A stretch of DNA of 64,000 bases. Source: APNM01 sp040361335 (lineage in GTDB: Bacteria > Pseudomonadota > Gammaproteobacteria > Nevskiales > Salinisphaeraceae). The position numbers and the translations under genes were made by a program. Positions within the stretch are counted from its first letter, which is position 1; each line of letters opens with the position of its first letter. A model generated the notes under the pieces. That model had not been told where the DNA came from. It worked only from the letters and a program-made list of their open reading frames with translations, and made no database searches. The stretch covers positions 238,283 through 302,282 of the forward strand of contig NZ_APNM01000002.1 in NCBI RefSeq assembly GCF_040361335.1. The letters are read 5' to 3'. This document shows, in pieces, positions 1 through 6,696 of this stretch.

Positions 1-1
1 G

Positions 2-166
2 CGCGAGCCGAACGAGGCCGAGCGCCGCCGGGTGCGCCGCCTCGCCGACGAGGCCTACCTGGACGCCCGCCTTGCACTGGCTCGGACCCAGCGGGTCGCG
101 GTCGACCGCAAGCTCGCCGAGCTCGAATCGGAGTTGTCCGCCGCGGATTCGGGGGATTCGCCATGA
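2..166 (+). CDS. C-terminal end of an unidentified protein (5' truncated)
   Basis: An open frame enters from the left edge and stops at a TGA that overlaps the ATG of the next gene (ATGA). The 54 visible residues are strongly charged and helical, rich in Arg, Glu, Ala and Leu, and resemble the coiled-coil/DUF4398-like proteins that follow. The stop-start overlap implies translational coupling and one operon with the downstream OmpA-type lipoprotein. The family cannot be named from this fragment. Confidence 0.6.
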   Translation, partial: REPNEAERRRVRRLADEAYLDARLALARTQRVAVDRKLAELESELSAADSGDSP

Positions 167-1101
167 GGACCGGTCATATCGCGTTGTTGACGACACTGGC
201 GTTGGCGACCGCCGGCTGCAGCCTGTTCCGCGGGTCGCCGGTGCCGCCGCCCCCGCCGCCGCCCGAGGCCGGGCCGGCGGAACTCGGCAGCGGCAATCTC
301 GCCGGCCTGGTCGAGCGCAGCGAGGACGGCGCCGTCACCGGTTTCGAGCCGCTCGTCGAGGCGCGCGAGGCGGTCGCCGAGGCGCGCGCCGACGAGGCTG
401 TCGGTGAATACGCCGGCGAGGCACTGGCCCGCGCCGAGACCGCGCTCGAAGCCGCCGAGTCCGAGTGGCGCGGCATCGCCGACGCGCCCGACGGCCATGC
501 CGGGGTGCTGGCGACCGTGGCCCACCGCAGCCACCAGGCGCGGCGCTGGGCCGGGATTGCGCTCGCCGAGGCCGCACGCGAGGCCGGGCTGGCCGAGATC
601 GAACGGGTGCAGCTCGACCTGGCGCGGATCGAGGCCGAGGACGAGCGCTGGCTCGGCAGCGAGTTGGTGCCCGCCATGTACGGGCATATCCGGTTCGCCC
701 CCGGGACCGCCCGCATGACGGGCTCGAACGATGTGATCGCGCGATTGGTCGAGTTCCTGCGAGTCCACCCGCGCTACGCCCTGGAGGTCCGGGGTCACAC
801 GGACGACATGCCGCCCTCCGACGGCAACCTGCGTCGTTTCCTGGCATCGCACCCGGAGATCGCCGACAAGACCGAGAGCCGGGCGGAACGGGCCGCGGCC
901 TACAACCGCGACCTGTCGCTGCGCCGCGCCGAGGCCGTGGTCGAGGCCGTGACGGCGGCCGGTATCGAGCCGGCGCGTCTGGAGGCCAAGGGCTTCGGCT
1001 CCAGCCAGCCGGTGGCGGACAACGATACCGCGGCCGGCCGGCGCGCCAACCGGCGGGTCGAGGTCCTGGTGGTTCCGGGTCTCGGCTGGGCCGGCGGTTA
1101 G
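163..1101 (+). CDS. OmpA-family lipoprotein with N-terminal helical domain
   Basis: This is a predicted outer-membrane lipoprotein of 312 aa. A short hydrophobic signal ends in the lipobox TAGC (Cys19), followed by a Pro-rich linker (about 26-36). An Ala/Glu-rich helical region of DUF4398 type spans about 60-170, and an OmpA-like peptidoglycan-binding domain about 175-305 (GHTDD, YNRDLSLRRAEAV, RRANRRVEV). The domain carries an insertion of about 27 residues between the HTDD strand and the YN-LS-RA helix. It probably tethers the outer membrane to the cell wall. It overlaps the preceding gene by 4 bp and is followed by two more lipoproteins of the same kind. Family call firm; specific role unknown. 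Confidence 0.85.
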   Translation: MRTGHIALLTTLALATAGCSLFRGSPVPPPPPPPEAGPAELGSGNLAGLVERSEDGAVTGFEPLVEAREAVAEARADEAVGEYAGEALARAETALEAAESEWRGIADAPDGHAGVLATVAHRSHQARRWAGIALAEAAREAGLAEIERVQLDLARIEAEDERWLGSELVPAMYGHIRFAPGTARMTGSNDVIARLVEFLRVHPRYALEVRGHTDDMPPSDGNLRRFLASHPEIADKTESRAERAAAYNRDLSLRRAEAVVEAVTAAGIEPARLEAKGFGSSQPVADNDTAAGRRANRRVEVLVVPGLGWAGG

Positions 1102-1160
1102 CCGCGCCGGATCGTGGTCCGGCGGGTTAAACTCGTGACCATGGCGCCAAGGGAAACGGC

Positions 1161-1541
1161 ATGACGGCAGGACTCACACGTGTCGCGAGCGGCTTGTTGC
1201 TGGCCGTGGCGGTCGCGTTGGCCGGTTGTGCCGGCACCCCGCCGCCCGACGACGCCATGGCGCGGGCCGATTTCTCGTTGCGCCGGGCCGAGCGCGCCGG
1301 TGCCGGCGAGCATGCCCCCCTGGAACTGCGCGAGGCCCGCAAGACCCTGGAGCGGGCCAAGTCCCTCGTCCGCGAGGGCGACAATCTCGCCGCGCGTCGT
1401 GCCGCCGAGCGCGCCCAGGTGGCCGCGGAGCTGGCCGAGGCCCTGAGTCTGGCCGCCCGCGCGGAAGCCGAGGCCGGCGAGGCCGAGGACAACCTGGCGC
1501 GCATGCGCGACGAACTGCAGCGCCGGAAGGACGACTACTGA
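1161..1541 (+). CDS. DUF4398-type lipoprotein
   Basis: A 126-aa protein with signal peptide and lipobox LAGC (Cys near residue 22), then an uninterrupted Ala/Glu/Arg-rich helical domain typical of DUF4398 (pattern LREARKTLERAKSLVREGD, AERAQVAAELAEAL). It is probably periplasmic and anchored to a membrane. AAGGGAA lies about 6 nt before the ATG. Its TGA overlaps the ATG of the next gene by one base (TGATG), so the two are coupled. In many proteobacteria a DUF4398 lipoprotein sits directly before an OmpA-domain protein, and the arrangement here fits that pairing. Molecular role unknown. Confidence 0.8.
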   Translation: MTAGLTRVASGLLLAVAVALAGCAGTPPPDDAMARADFSLRRAERAGAGEHAPLELREARKTLERAKSLVREGDNLAARRAAERAQVAAELAEALSLAARAEAEAGEAEDNLARMRDELQRRKDDY

Positions 1542-2392
1542 TGGCCGCCGTGCTCCGGTTGTCGGCGCTCGCGCTCGCCGCCCTGGCGGCGGCCGGCTGC
1601 GCCAGCGCGCCGACTCCCCGCTACGAGGAAGCCAAGATCGCCGTGATCGAACTCGGCGGCGACCGCGAGGTCGAGGACAAGGCGCCGGTGGCCCTGGCCG
1701 AGGCTCAGGAGGCCCTGGAGGCCGCCAAGGCCGCGGAGGAGCCCGAGGAGATCGAGCACCGCGCCGGCTTGGCCCTCGAGCGGGTGAAGATCGCCCGGGC
1801 CGAGGCCCGCCGCCGCGTCGCCGAGGCCCGCGCGAAGGAGGCCGGCGAGGCCATGGCGCGCCTACAGCTCGAGTTGCGCGAGCAGGAGGTGCGAACCGCC
1901 CTGCGCAAGGCCCGCGAGGCCGAGGAACGGGCCGAGCGCCTGCGCGAGGAGGCCGAGGCCGAACGCCGCCGGGCGCACTCGGCCCAGACCGAGTTGGACC
2001 AGCTCCAGCAGCAGCTCGCCGAACTCAAGCCGCGCCTGACCGAGCGCGGTCTGGTCCTGACGCTGGGCGAGGTCCTGTTCGATTTCGACAGCGCGCGGCT
2101 CAAGGCCTACACCCTGCGGATCATGGACCGGCTGGCGGCGTTCCTGAACCAGCATCAGCGCTACGTGCTCACGGTGGAGGGCCATACCGACAGTACCGGC
2201 AGCGCCGATTACAACATGCGACTGTCGCGGGAGCGCGCCCAGTCCGTGGCCGACGCCCTGATCAATCGCGAGATCGACCCCGACCGCATCGCCACCCGCG
2301 GCTACGGCGAAAGCCGGCCCATCGCCTCCAACGAGACCAGCTCGGGGCGGCGCCAGAACCGGCGGGTCGAGGTGGTGATCAACGAGTCTTAG
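1541..2392 (+). CDS. OmpA-family lipoprotein with DUF4398-like N-terminus
   Basis: The ATG at 1541 overlaps the upstream stop by one base. The 283-aa product begins with a signal peptide and lipobox AAGC. A long Glu/Ala/Arg coiled-coil region (about 45-165) follows, then an OmpA-like domain (about 170-280) with the family landmarks FDFDSARL, EGHTDSTGSADYN, LSRERAQSV and SSGRRQNRRVEVV. Unlike the homologue at 163-1101 its peptidoglycan-binding loop is canonical. The frame is open further upstream, but the in-frame extension reads through the previous gene and lacks a signal peptide, so it was not used. Probably the wall-binding member of the lipoprotein set. Confidence 0.88.
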   Translation: MAAVLRLSALALAALAAAGCASAPTPRYEEAKIAVIELGGDREVEDKAPVALAEAQEALEAAKAAEEPEEIEHRAGLALERVKIARAEARRRVAEARAKEAGEAMARLQLELREQEVRTALRKAREAEERAERLREEAEAERRRAHSAQTELDQLQQQLAELKPRLTERGLVLTLGEVLFDFDSARLKAYTLRIMDRLAAFLNQHQRYVLTVEGHTDSTGSADYNMRLSRERAQSVADALINREIDPDRIATRGYGESRPIASNETSSGRRQNRRVEVVINES

Positions 2393-2487
2393 GAGGGGGG
2401 CTGCAAAATCAACCGGCATGAGTGAGCCGTCTGGCCAGTAGCCAAGCTCCCGCCGTCCGGGGCCGGGCTTTGATTGGCGGAACATGA

Positions 2488-3168
2488 AACCACAGAGGCG
2501 CACGGAGGTGCACAGAGGTTTTTGATGGGCGCTTGTCGAGGCGCTTCCCGGAAGAAAGAATCCACAGATTACGCCGATGGACGCAGATTAAAGAACAGCC
2601 CTAACCAATCTGCGTTAATCGGCGTTCATCCGCGGATAAACAAATGCCCTGGTTCGGCACGGCACCGCCCGCGCAGCGCCCCGGCGACCGAAACGCGGAG
2701 CCAGAACCGGACCTTGGCGGGTGGTTGCCGGAAGAAACGATCCACAGATTACGCTGATGTACGCAGATTAAAGAACAGCCCCAATTAATCTGCGTTAATC
2801 GGTGTCAATCTGTGGATAAAACAAGCGCCTTGACTGGGCACGGCGCCGACCGCGCAGCGCCTAGGCGACCGAACTGTCGGGGTGGCAACGAACCTTGGCG
2901 GGCGGTTCCCGTAAAAAAATCCGCAGATTACGCTGATGTACGCAGATTAAAGAACAGCCCAACCAATCTGCGTTAATCGGCGTTCATCCGCGGATAAACA
3001 AATGCCCTGGTTCGGCACGGCACCGGCCGCGTAGCGCCCCGGCGCTCGAACTGCCGGGTTGGCAGCGAACCTTGACGGGTTATCCGCCTCTTCCGCTTGA
3101 AAACCGTGATCGTGTCCGGGACAACAGTCAGTTCCCTCTGTGTGCCTCCGTGCGCCTCTGTGGTTAAT
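2488..3168. repeat. Inverted-repeat family A, copy 1 (arms enclose family B array)
   Basis: The left arm (about 2488-2518, core ACCACAGAGGCGCACGGAGG) and right arm (about 3134-3165) are inverse complements. They match the arms of seven other loci in this window. Here the loop is not unique sequence but holds the tandem family B units. No gene is supported in 2393-3318. A short open frame over the array is an accident of the repeat. Confidence 0.8.
2551..3090. repeat. Family B repeat, three tandem units of about 180 bp
   Basis: Three head-to-tail units begin near 2551, 2731 and 2911. Each holds ATCCACAGATTACGC, then CGCAGATTAAAGAACAGCCC, then AATCTGCGTTAATCGG, then CGGATAAA, and a GC-rich half containing CGGCACGGCRCCG and GCGCCCCGGCGA. 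The AT-rich half is internally palindromic (CAGATTA / TAATCTG). Units differ by scattered substitutions. Related units lie at 30593, 40185 and 43293. Confidence 0.85.
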
Positions 3169-3318
3169 TTTCTGGCTGGCCGTTTGCCGAGGCGCTTTCC
3201 GCCGTTGTGCTCTTCGGCAGGGGGATGCCGGGAACGCGTCGCTTATCCCGGCCTACGGTCTGGCAGCCGGCCGAAGGCATTATTCGGGAAACGGGAAACA
3301 CGTGCTCCGGCACGCGCA

Positions 3319-3939
3319 CTACACCCGCCTCAGCACTCCCACGGCCACGCCTTCGATCACCGCGTCCTGCCGCCGCAGGTCGATCTCGATGGGCTCGTAG
3401 TCGGGATTGGCGGGCAGCAGGGTGAGGCGGTGGCCGTCGCGCTTGAGGCGCTTGACGGTGACCTCGTCCTCCACGCGCACCACGGCGATGCGGCCGTCGG
3501 CGGCCTCGGCGGTGGCGTGCACCGCCAGCAGGTCGCCGTCCAGAATACCGGCCTCGATCATGCTGGCGCCGCGCACTCGCAGCAGGTAATCCGGCGCCGG
3601 CGAGAACAGGCCCGGCGGCACCCGCTGCCGCGATTCCACGTTCTCCACCGCCAGCACCGGGGCGCCGGCCGCCACCCGGCCGACCACCGGCAATTCGGGG
3701 CCGTCTTCCTCGGGATCTCCGGCGGATGCCTCCTCGGGCAGCCGGATACCACGGCTCGCGCCGGATACGAGCTCGATCGCGCCGCGCCGCGCCAGGGCCT
3801 TCAGATGCGCCTGGGCCGCGTTGGGCGAGGCGAAGCCGAGGCCCGCCGCGATCTCGGCGCGCGTCGGCGGGATGCCGTTGGCGGCCGCGTGCCGGCGGAT
3901 GAAGTCGAGCACCCGTGCCTGTTTCGGGGTCAGTTCCAT
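3319..3939 (-). CDS. lexA: LexA repressor (SOS regulon)
   Basis: The 206-aa product is the autocleaving repressor of DNA-damage genes. The N-terminal winged helix spans about 1-70 (begins MELTPKQARVLDFI; recognition helix near SPNAAQAHLKAL). The linker carries the Ala91-Gly92 cleavage bond in GRVAAGAPVLA, and the protease domain follows with Ser126 (GASMIEAGI) and Lys163 (VKRLKR). The in-frame extension upstream was rejected because it would cover the promoter and LexA box. The chosen ATG is separated by one base from a 16-bp CTG-N10-CAG operator, so autoregulation is expected. It is divergent from the phasin gene. Confidence 0.95.
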   Translation of the reverse strand: MELTPKQARVLDFIRRHAAANGIPPTRAEIAAGLGFASPNAAQAHLKALARRGAIELVSGASRGIRLPEEASAGDPEEDGPELPVVGRVAAGAPVLAVENVESRQRVPPGLFSPAPDYLLRVRGASMIEAGILDGDLLAVHATAEAADGRIAVVRVEDEVTVKRLKRDGHRLTLLPANPDYEPIEIDLRRQDAVIEGVAVGVLRRV

Positions 3940-3940
3940 G

Positions 3941-3956
3941 CTGTACGTAAATCCAG
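3941..3956 (-). promoter_or_regulatory. LexA box (SOS operator) of lexA
   Basis: CTGTACGTAAATCCAG matches the CTG-N10-CAG form of the gammaproteobacterial LexA operator. It lies between the predicted lexA transcription start (about 3961) and the ATG at 3939, inside the short 5' leader. Confidence 0.65.
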
Positions 3957-3967
3957 TGGTCCGGTGG

Positions 3968-3996
3968 ATGCTAGTCGCGACGGTCCCGCTTGACAA
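3968..3996 (-). promoter_or_regulatory. Predicted sigma70 promoter of lexA
   Basis: Reading on the minus strand, TTGTCA (3996-3991) and TAGCAT (3973-3968) are 17 nt apart. The start would fall near 3961, just upstream of the LexA box. The -35 hexamer overlaps that of the divergent phasin promoter. Confidence 0.5.
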
Positions 3997-4018
3997 GCGG
4001 CGGGCGCGCTCCTATGAT
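3990..4018 (+). promoter_or_regulatory. Predicted sigma70 promoter of the phasin gene
   Basis: TTGACA (3990-3995) and TATGAT (4013-4018) with a 17-nt spacer is a near-consensus promoter. The predicted start near 4025 lies just before the palindrome at 4030-4048, so a bound repressor would block initiation. Confidence 0.65.
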
Positions 4019-4029
4019 GCGCCGCAACA

Positions 4030-4048
4030 AATGCTGCAACGCAGCATT
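4030..4048 (+). promoter_or_regulatory. PhaR-like operator upstream of phasin
   Basis: AATGCTGCAACGCAGCATT has perfect 8-bp arms around a 3-nt spacer. It contains CTGC-N3-GCAG, the form reported for the polyhydroxyalkanoate regulator PhaR of Paracoccus. It lies just downstream of the predicted start of the phasin transcript, which suggests PHA-responsive repression. No phaR gene is in the window. Confidence 0.5.
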
Positions 4049-4092
4049 GGTTAGGGAGCACGCATTCGAGCTTCAAAACGGGAGTAGAGGCA

Positions 4093-4617
4093 ATGGCGAT
4101 CCAGAATATCTTCAACACGGTGAAGGGCCGCGTCGAGACCGCGCGCAAGCAGTCGCGCGAGGCGTTCAAGGCCTACATGGACACGCAGAAGAAGGCGCTC
4201 GACGTGGTGTCGGCCAACGCGCAGTCGCTGGCCAAGACCGAGATCGGCGCGGCCAAGGACGTCTACGCGGCGGCCAAGGCCAGCTTCGAGAAGGCGCGCC
4301 AGGACGGCGTCCGCCAGGTGGCGAGCAAGCCGCAGGACTATGTCCCGGCCAGCCGCGACACGGTCGTGTCCGCCTACAAGGAGACCCTCGACCTGCTGGT
4401 GAAGACCGGCAACGAGCTTTCCACCGTGGTCAACAAGGGCTACAAGAGCGTGCGCGACAAGCTCACCGGCAAGAAGCCGGCGGCCCGCAAGACCGCGGCC
4501 AAGCGCAAGTCCACGACGACGACGCGCAAGACCACCGCCCGCAAGAGCACCGCGCGCAAGTCCGCCGCGACCCGCAAGTCGGGCAACGGCACCGCCGCGA
4601 CCACCGCTTCCTCGTAA
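4093..4617 (+). CDS. Phasin family protein with basic C-terminal tail
   Basis: The 174-aa product is a polyhydroxyalkanoate granule-associated protein. The amphipathic phasin helix region covers about 1-125 (MAIQNIFNTVKGRVE, VVSANAQSLAKTEIGAAKD, ASKPQDYVPASRDTV). From about 130 a low-complexity Lys/Ala/Thr/Arg tail follows, with repeats of the type TTRKTTARKSTARKS resembling AlgP or histone H1 tails. Such tails could bind DNA or the nucleoid, which is known for some phasins but inferred here. GGGAG lies 8-12 nt before the ATG. The gene has its own strong promoter, a PhaR-like operator and a terminator at 4638, so it is probably monocistronic. Confidence 0.88.
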   Translation: MAIQNIFNTVKGRVETARKQSREAFKAYMDTQKKALDVVSANAQSLAKTEIGAAKDVYAAAKASFEKARQDGVRQVASKPQDYVPASRDTVVSAYKETLDLLVKTGNELSTVVNKGYKSVRDKLTGKKPAARKTAAKRKSTTTTRKTTARKSTARKSAATRKSGNGTAATTASS

Positions 4618-4637
4618 GCGGCCGCTCAGCGGCACCG

Positions 4638-4671
4638 GCCCGGCGTCCCCCAGGGGGCGCCGGGCTTTTTT
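4638..4671 (+). terminator. Rho-independent terminator after phasin
   Basis: A stem GCCCGGCG / CGCCGGGC with an internal CCCCC/GGGGG extension is followed by six T. It lies 20 bp after the phasin stop. Confidence 0.85.
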
Positions 4672-4690
4672 GTGCGCGTCGTCCGGAGGG

Positions 4691-5032
4691 TCACGCCTTC
4701 TTGCCGCCGCCCCGGCCGCGTCGTTGTCCGCCGCCGGTGCCGCGGCGGGACCGGGTCTTGCCGCCGCCGGGCTCGTCTCCGTCATCCGCCGGTTCGTCGT
4801 CGTCCTCGACGTTCATCCGGGACGCGGCCATCGACAGGAGCCGCTGCAGGGTCTTGTTGCCCCACTCGGTGGTGTCGCGGATGAGGTCGGCGGGGTCGAA
4901 GCCCTCCGCGCCCCGGGACACGCGGCCCCGGATGTAGTCGATCATGTCTTCCTGGAGGCCGGCCACGTCGGGCAGGCCCAGGAAATGGCGCAGCTCGGCC
5001 GGCGTGACGTCGATCTCGATGTTGATCTTCAT
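4691..5032 (-). CDS. DUF6489 family protein
   Basis: A 113-aa protein beginning MKINIEIDVTPAELRHFLGLPDV, the signature start of the small gammaproteobacterial family I recall as DUF6489. The conserved part ends near residue 75, and the rest is an acidic stretch (EDDDEPADDGDEP) followed by a basic Gly/Arg/Lys tail (RRGRGGGKK). No membrane segment or catalytic motif is visible. Its position next to a phasin suggests a link to PHA granules, but that is inference from context only. It converges on the phasin gene, sharing the intergenic terminator region. Confidence 0.7.
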   Translation of the reverse strand: MKINIEIDVTPAELRHFLGLPDVAGLQEDMIDYIRGRVSRGAEGFDPADLIRDTTEWGNKTLQRLLSMAASRMNVEDDDEPADDGDEPGGGKTRSRRGTGGGQRRGRGGGKKA

Positions 5033-5062
5033 GCGGACCTCCCGACAGGAGCGGACGTCGCC

Positions 5063-6061
5063 TTACCAGGGGTTGTCCGGCGTGAACAGGATCTTGCCGT
5101 CGCGGCCGCCGGCCGCCGCCGCGCGTACCGCGTCGCGGAAGCGCTCCAGCGGGTAGGTGCCCGCGACCTCCGCCCGGATCTGGTCCTTGCGGATGTGTTC
5201 CAGCAGCTTGGCGTAGCGGGCCTGGGCCTGCTCCGCCGGGGTCTGCTCGGCCCAGCGGCTCAGCCAGAATCCGACCAGCCGGATATCGCGGAACACCAGG
5301 TCCTGCGGCGGGATCCGGCAGGGGGCGTCGGCCAGGGCGCCGTAGTTGACCACGGTGCCGCCGTCGGACAGACAACCGGCGATCACCGCGGTGGCTTCGC
5401 CGCCGACGGCGTCCACGCCCAGCGGGACCCGGCCGCCCCCGGTCAGGGACGCCGCCTCGGCCGGCACGTCCTGGCCCTGATCGACGATGACCTCGGTGGC
5501 GCCGATCGCCTTGAGGCCGTGGGTGACGCCGCCGTTGCGCCGCACCAGCGCCAGGGTCTTGAGACCGCGCCGGTGTGCCAGGGAGACGAGGTAATGACCC
5601 ACCGCGGAATTGGCGGCGTTGACCACGACCCAGTCGCCCTCGCGCAATTCGACCATGTCCGAGAGCAGGACCTCGGCGGTCATGGGATTGATGTAGAGCA
5701 TCGAAAGCTGCAGCGGGTCGACGTCGGCGGGCAGCGGGAACGCGCCGCGGGCGTCGAAGGTCATGGCGCTGCGCCAGGTGCCGCTGCCGGGTGGCAGCAT
5801 CACCAGGTCGCCGACCTGCACCTCGGTGACGCCCTCGCCGACCTCGGTCACCCGGCCCACGCCCTCGTTGCCCGGCACCGCCGGCAGGTCGTCGGGCAGA
5901 CGGCCGTACATGCCGCGCACGGTGAGCAGATCGGAGGGATTGATGGGCGCCGCCTCGACGCGGACCCGGATCTGGCCGGCGCCGGGCGCGGGGGCGTCGT
6001 CGTCCGCCAGTTGCAGTTCGTCGAGCGGATCGCCGAAGCGGTGGAATTCGATGCGTTTCAA
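5063..6061 (-). CDS. MDR-family oxidoreductase, enoyl reductase (MECR)-like
   Basis: The 332-aa zinc-free medium-chain dehydrogenase/reductase has a GroES-like domain (about 1-120, VPGNEGVGRVTEVG, GSGTWRS) and a Rossmann NAD(P)H domain (about 125-300, VVVNAANSAVGHYLVSLA). The GTWR segment and INPSDLLTVRG resemble trans-2-enoyl-thioester reductases of the mitochondrial MECR/Etr1 type, which reduce enoyl-CoA or enoyl-ACP. Other quinone-oxidoreductase-like functions are possible. Cysteines for structural zinc are absent. It lies 30 bp upstream of DUF6489 in the same direction and may be co-transcribed with it. Confidence 0.75.
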   Translation of the reverse strand: MKRIEFHRFGDPLDELQLADDDAPAPGAGQIRVRVEAAPINPSDLLTVRGMYGRLPDDLPAVPGNEGVGRVTEVGEGVTEVQVGDLVMLPPGSGTWRSAMTFDARGAFPLPADVDPLQLSMLYINPMTAEVLLSDMVELREGDWVVVNAANSAVGHYLVSLAHRRGLKTLALVRRNGGVTHGLKAIGATEVIVDQGQDVPAEAASLTGGGRVPLGVDAVGGEATAVIAGCLSDGGTVVNYGALADAPCRIPPQDLVFRDIRLVGFWLSRWAEQTPAEQAQARYAKLLEHIRKDQIRAEVAGTYPLERFRDAVRAAAAGGRDGKILFTPDNPW

Positions 6062-6162
6062 GGCTGCCTCCTCGTGTCTTCGGGGTGGCGGCTGTCGCCG
6101 CCATGGTCAGGTCCCAATGCTATCAGTAGCCGTCGGCGTGCGTCGGCTCGCCGGGGGCGGGG

Positions 6163-6696
6163 TCAGCGCCGGACCGGCCGCTTGGCGAGCTTGCGCTGCA
6201 GGGTGCGCCGGTGCATGCCCAGCGCCCGGGCGGCGGCCGAGACATTGCCGTCGTGGGCGCGCAGGACCTGCTGGATATGCTCCCATTCCAGTCGTTTGAG
6301 ACTGGGTGTCTCGACGGACGGCGCGGGGGCGTCGCCACGCAGGGCGGCGAGCACCTGGACGGCGTTGGCGGGCTTGGCCAGATAGTCGTCCGCGCCGCGC
6401 TTGATCGCCTCGACGGCGGTGGCCACGCTGGCGTATCCGGTGAGCACCAGCAGCCTGGCATCCGGCAGCCGCGAGCGCAGCGGCTCGATCAGGGCCAGGC
6501 CGGATTCCTCCCCCAGGCGCAGATCGATCACGGCGGCATCGGGGGGCGCCGCGGCGGCCGACGCGAGCGCGGCGGGGCCGTCGATCGCGTGCGCCACCCG
6601 GTGGCCGCGTGCCGTCAACGCCCGCGACAGCACGCGCGCGAACACCGGATCGTCCTCCACCAGCAGGATGCGGAGGGTGTCGCCGGGGCCGCTCAC
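6163..6696 (-). CDS. regA: RegA/PrrA-type response regulator
   Basis: A 177-aa response regulator with receiver domain (about 8-120: acidic pocket Asp15-Asp16, phospho-acceptor Asp58 in VIDLRLG, Lys in YLAKPANAV) and a C-terminal Fis-type helix-turn-helix (GNVSAAARALGMHRRTLQRKL). That helix closely resembles the RegA/ActR/PrrA recognition helix. These regulators control photosynthesis, CO2 fixation, hydrogenase and terminal oxidase genes in response to redox state. The GTG start at 6696 overlaps the TGA of the partner kinase (GTGA), so the two are translationally coupled. The in-frame open extension further upstream lies over the kinase gene and was rejected. Confidence 0.88.
   Translation of the reverse strand: MSGPGDTLRILLVEDDPVFARVLSRALTARGHRVAHAIDGPAALASAAAAPPDAAVIDLRLGEESGLALIEPLRSRLPDARLLVLTGYASVATAVEAIKRGADDYLAKPANAVQVLAALRGDAPAPSVETPSLKRLEWEHIQQVLRAHDGNVSAAARALGMHRRTLQRKLAKRPVRR

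Noticed and set aside
2474..2788. Open frame of 104 codons across the repeat array
   Set aside because: It is composed of family A and B repeat sequence, has no ribosome-binding site and no known domain.
2551..3090. Possible CRISPR array or tandem satellite
   Set aside because: Units of about 180 bp have no short conserved repeat with unique spacers, and no cas genes are near.
4670..6385. Plus-strand frame of 571 codons opposite the reductase and DUF6489 genes
   Set aside because: It is antisense to recognised genes and rich in His, Gly, Arg and Val as expected for a shadow frame; no domain was seen.
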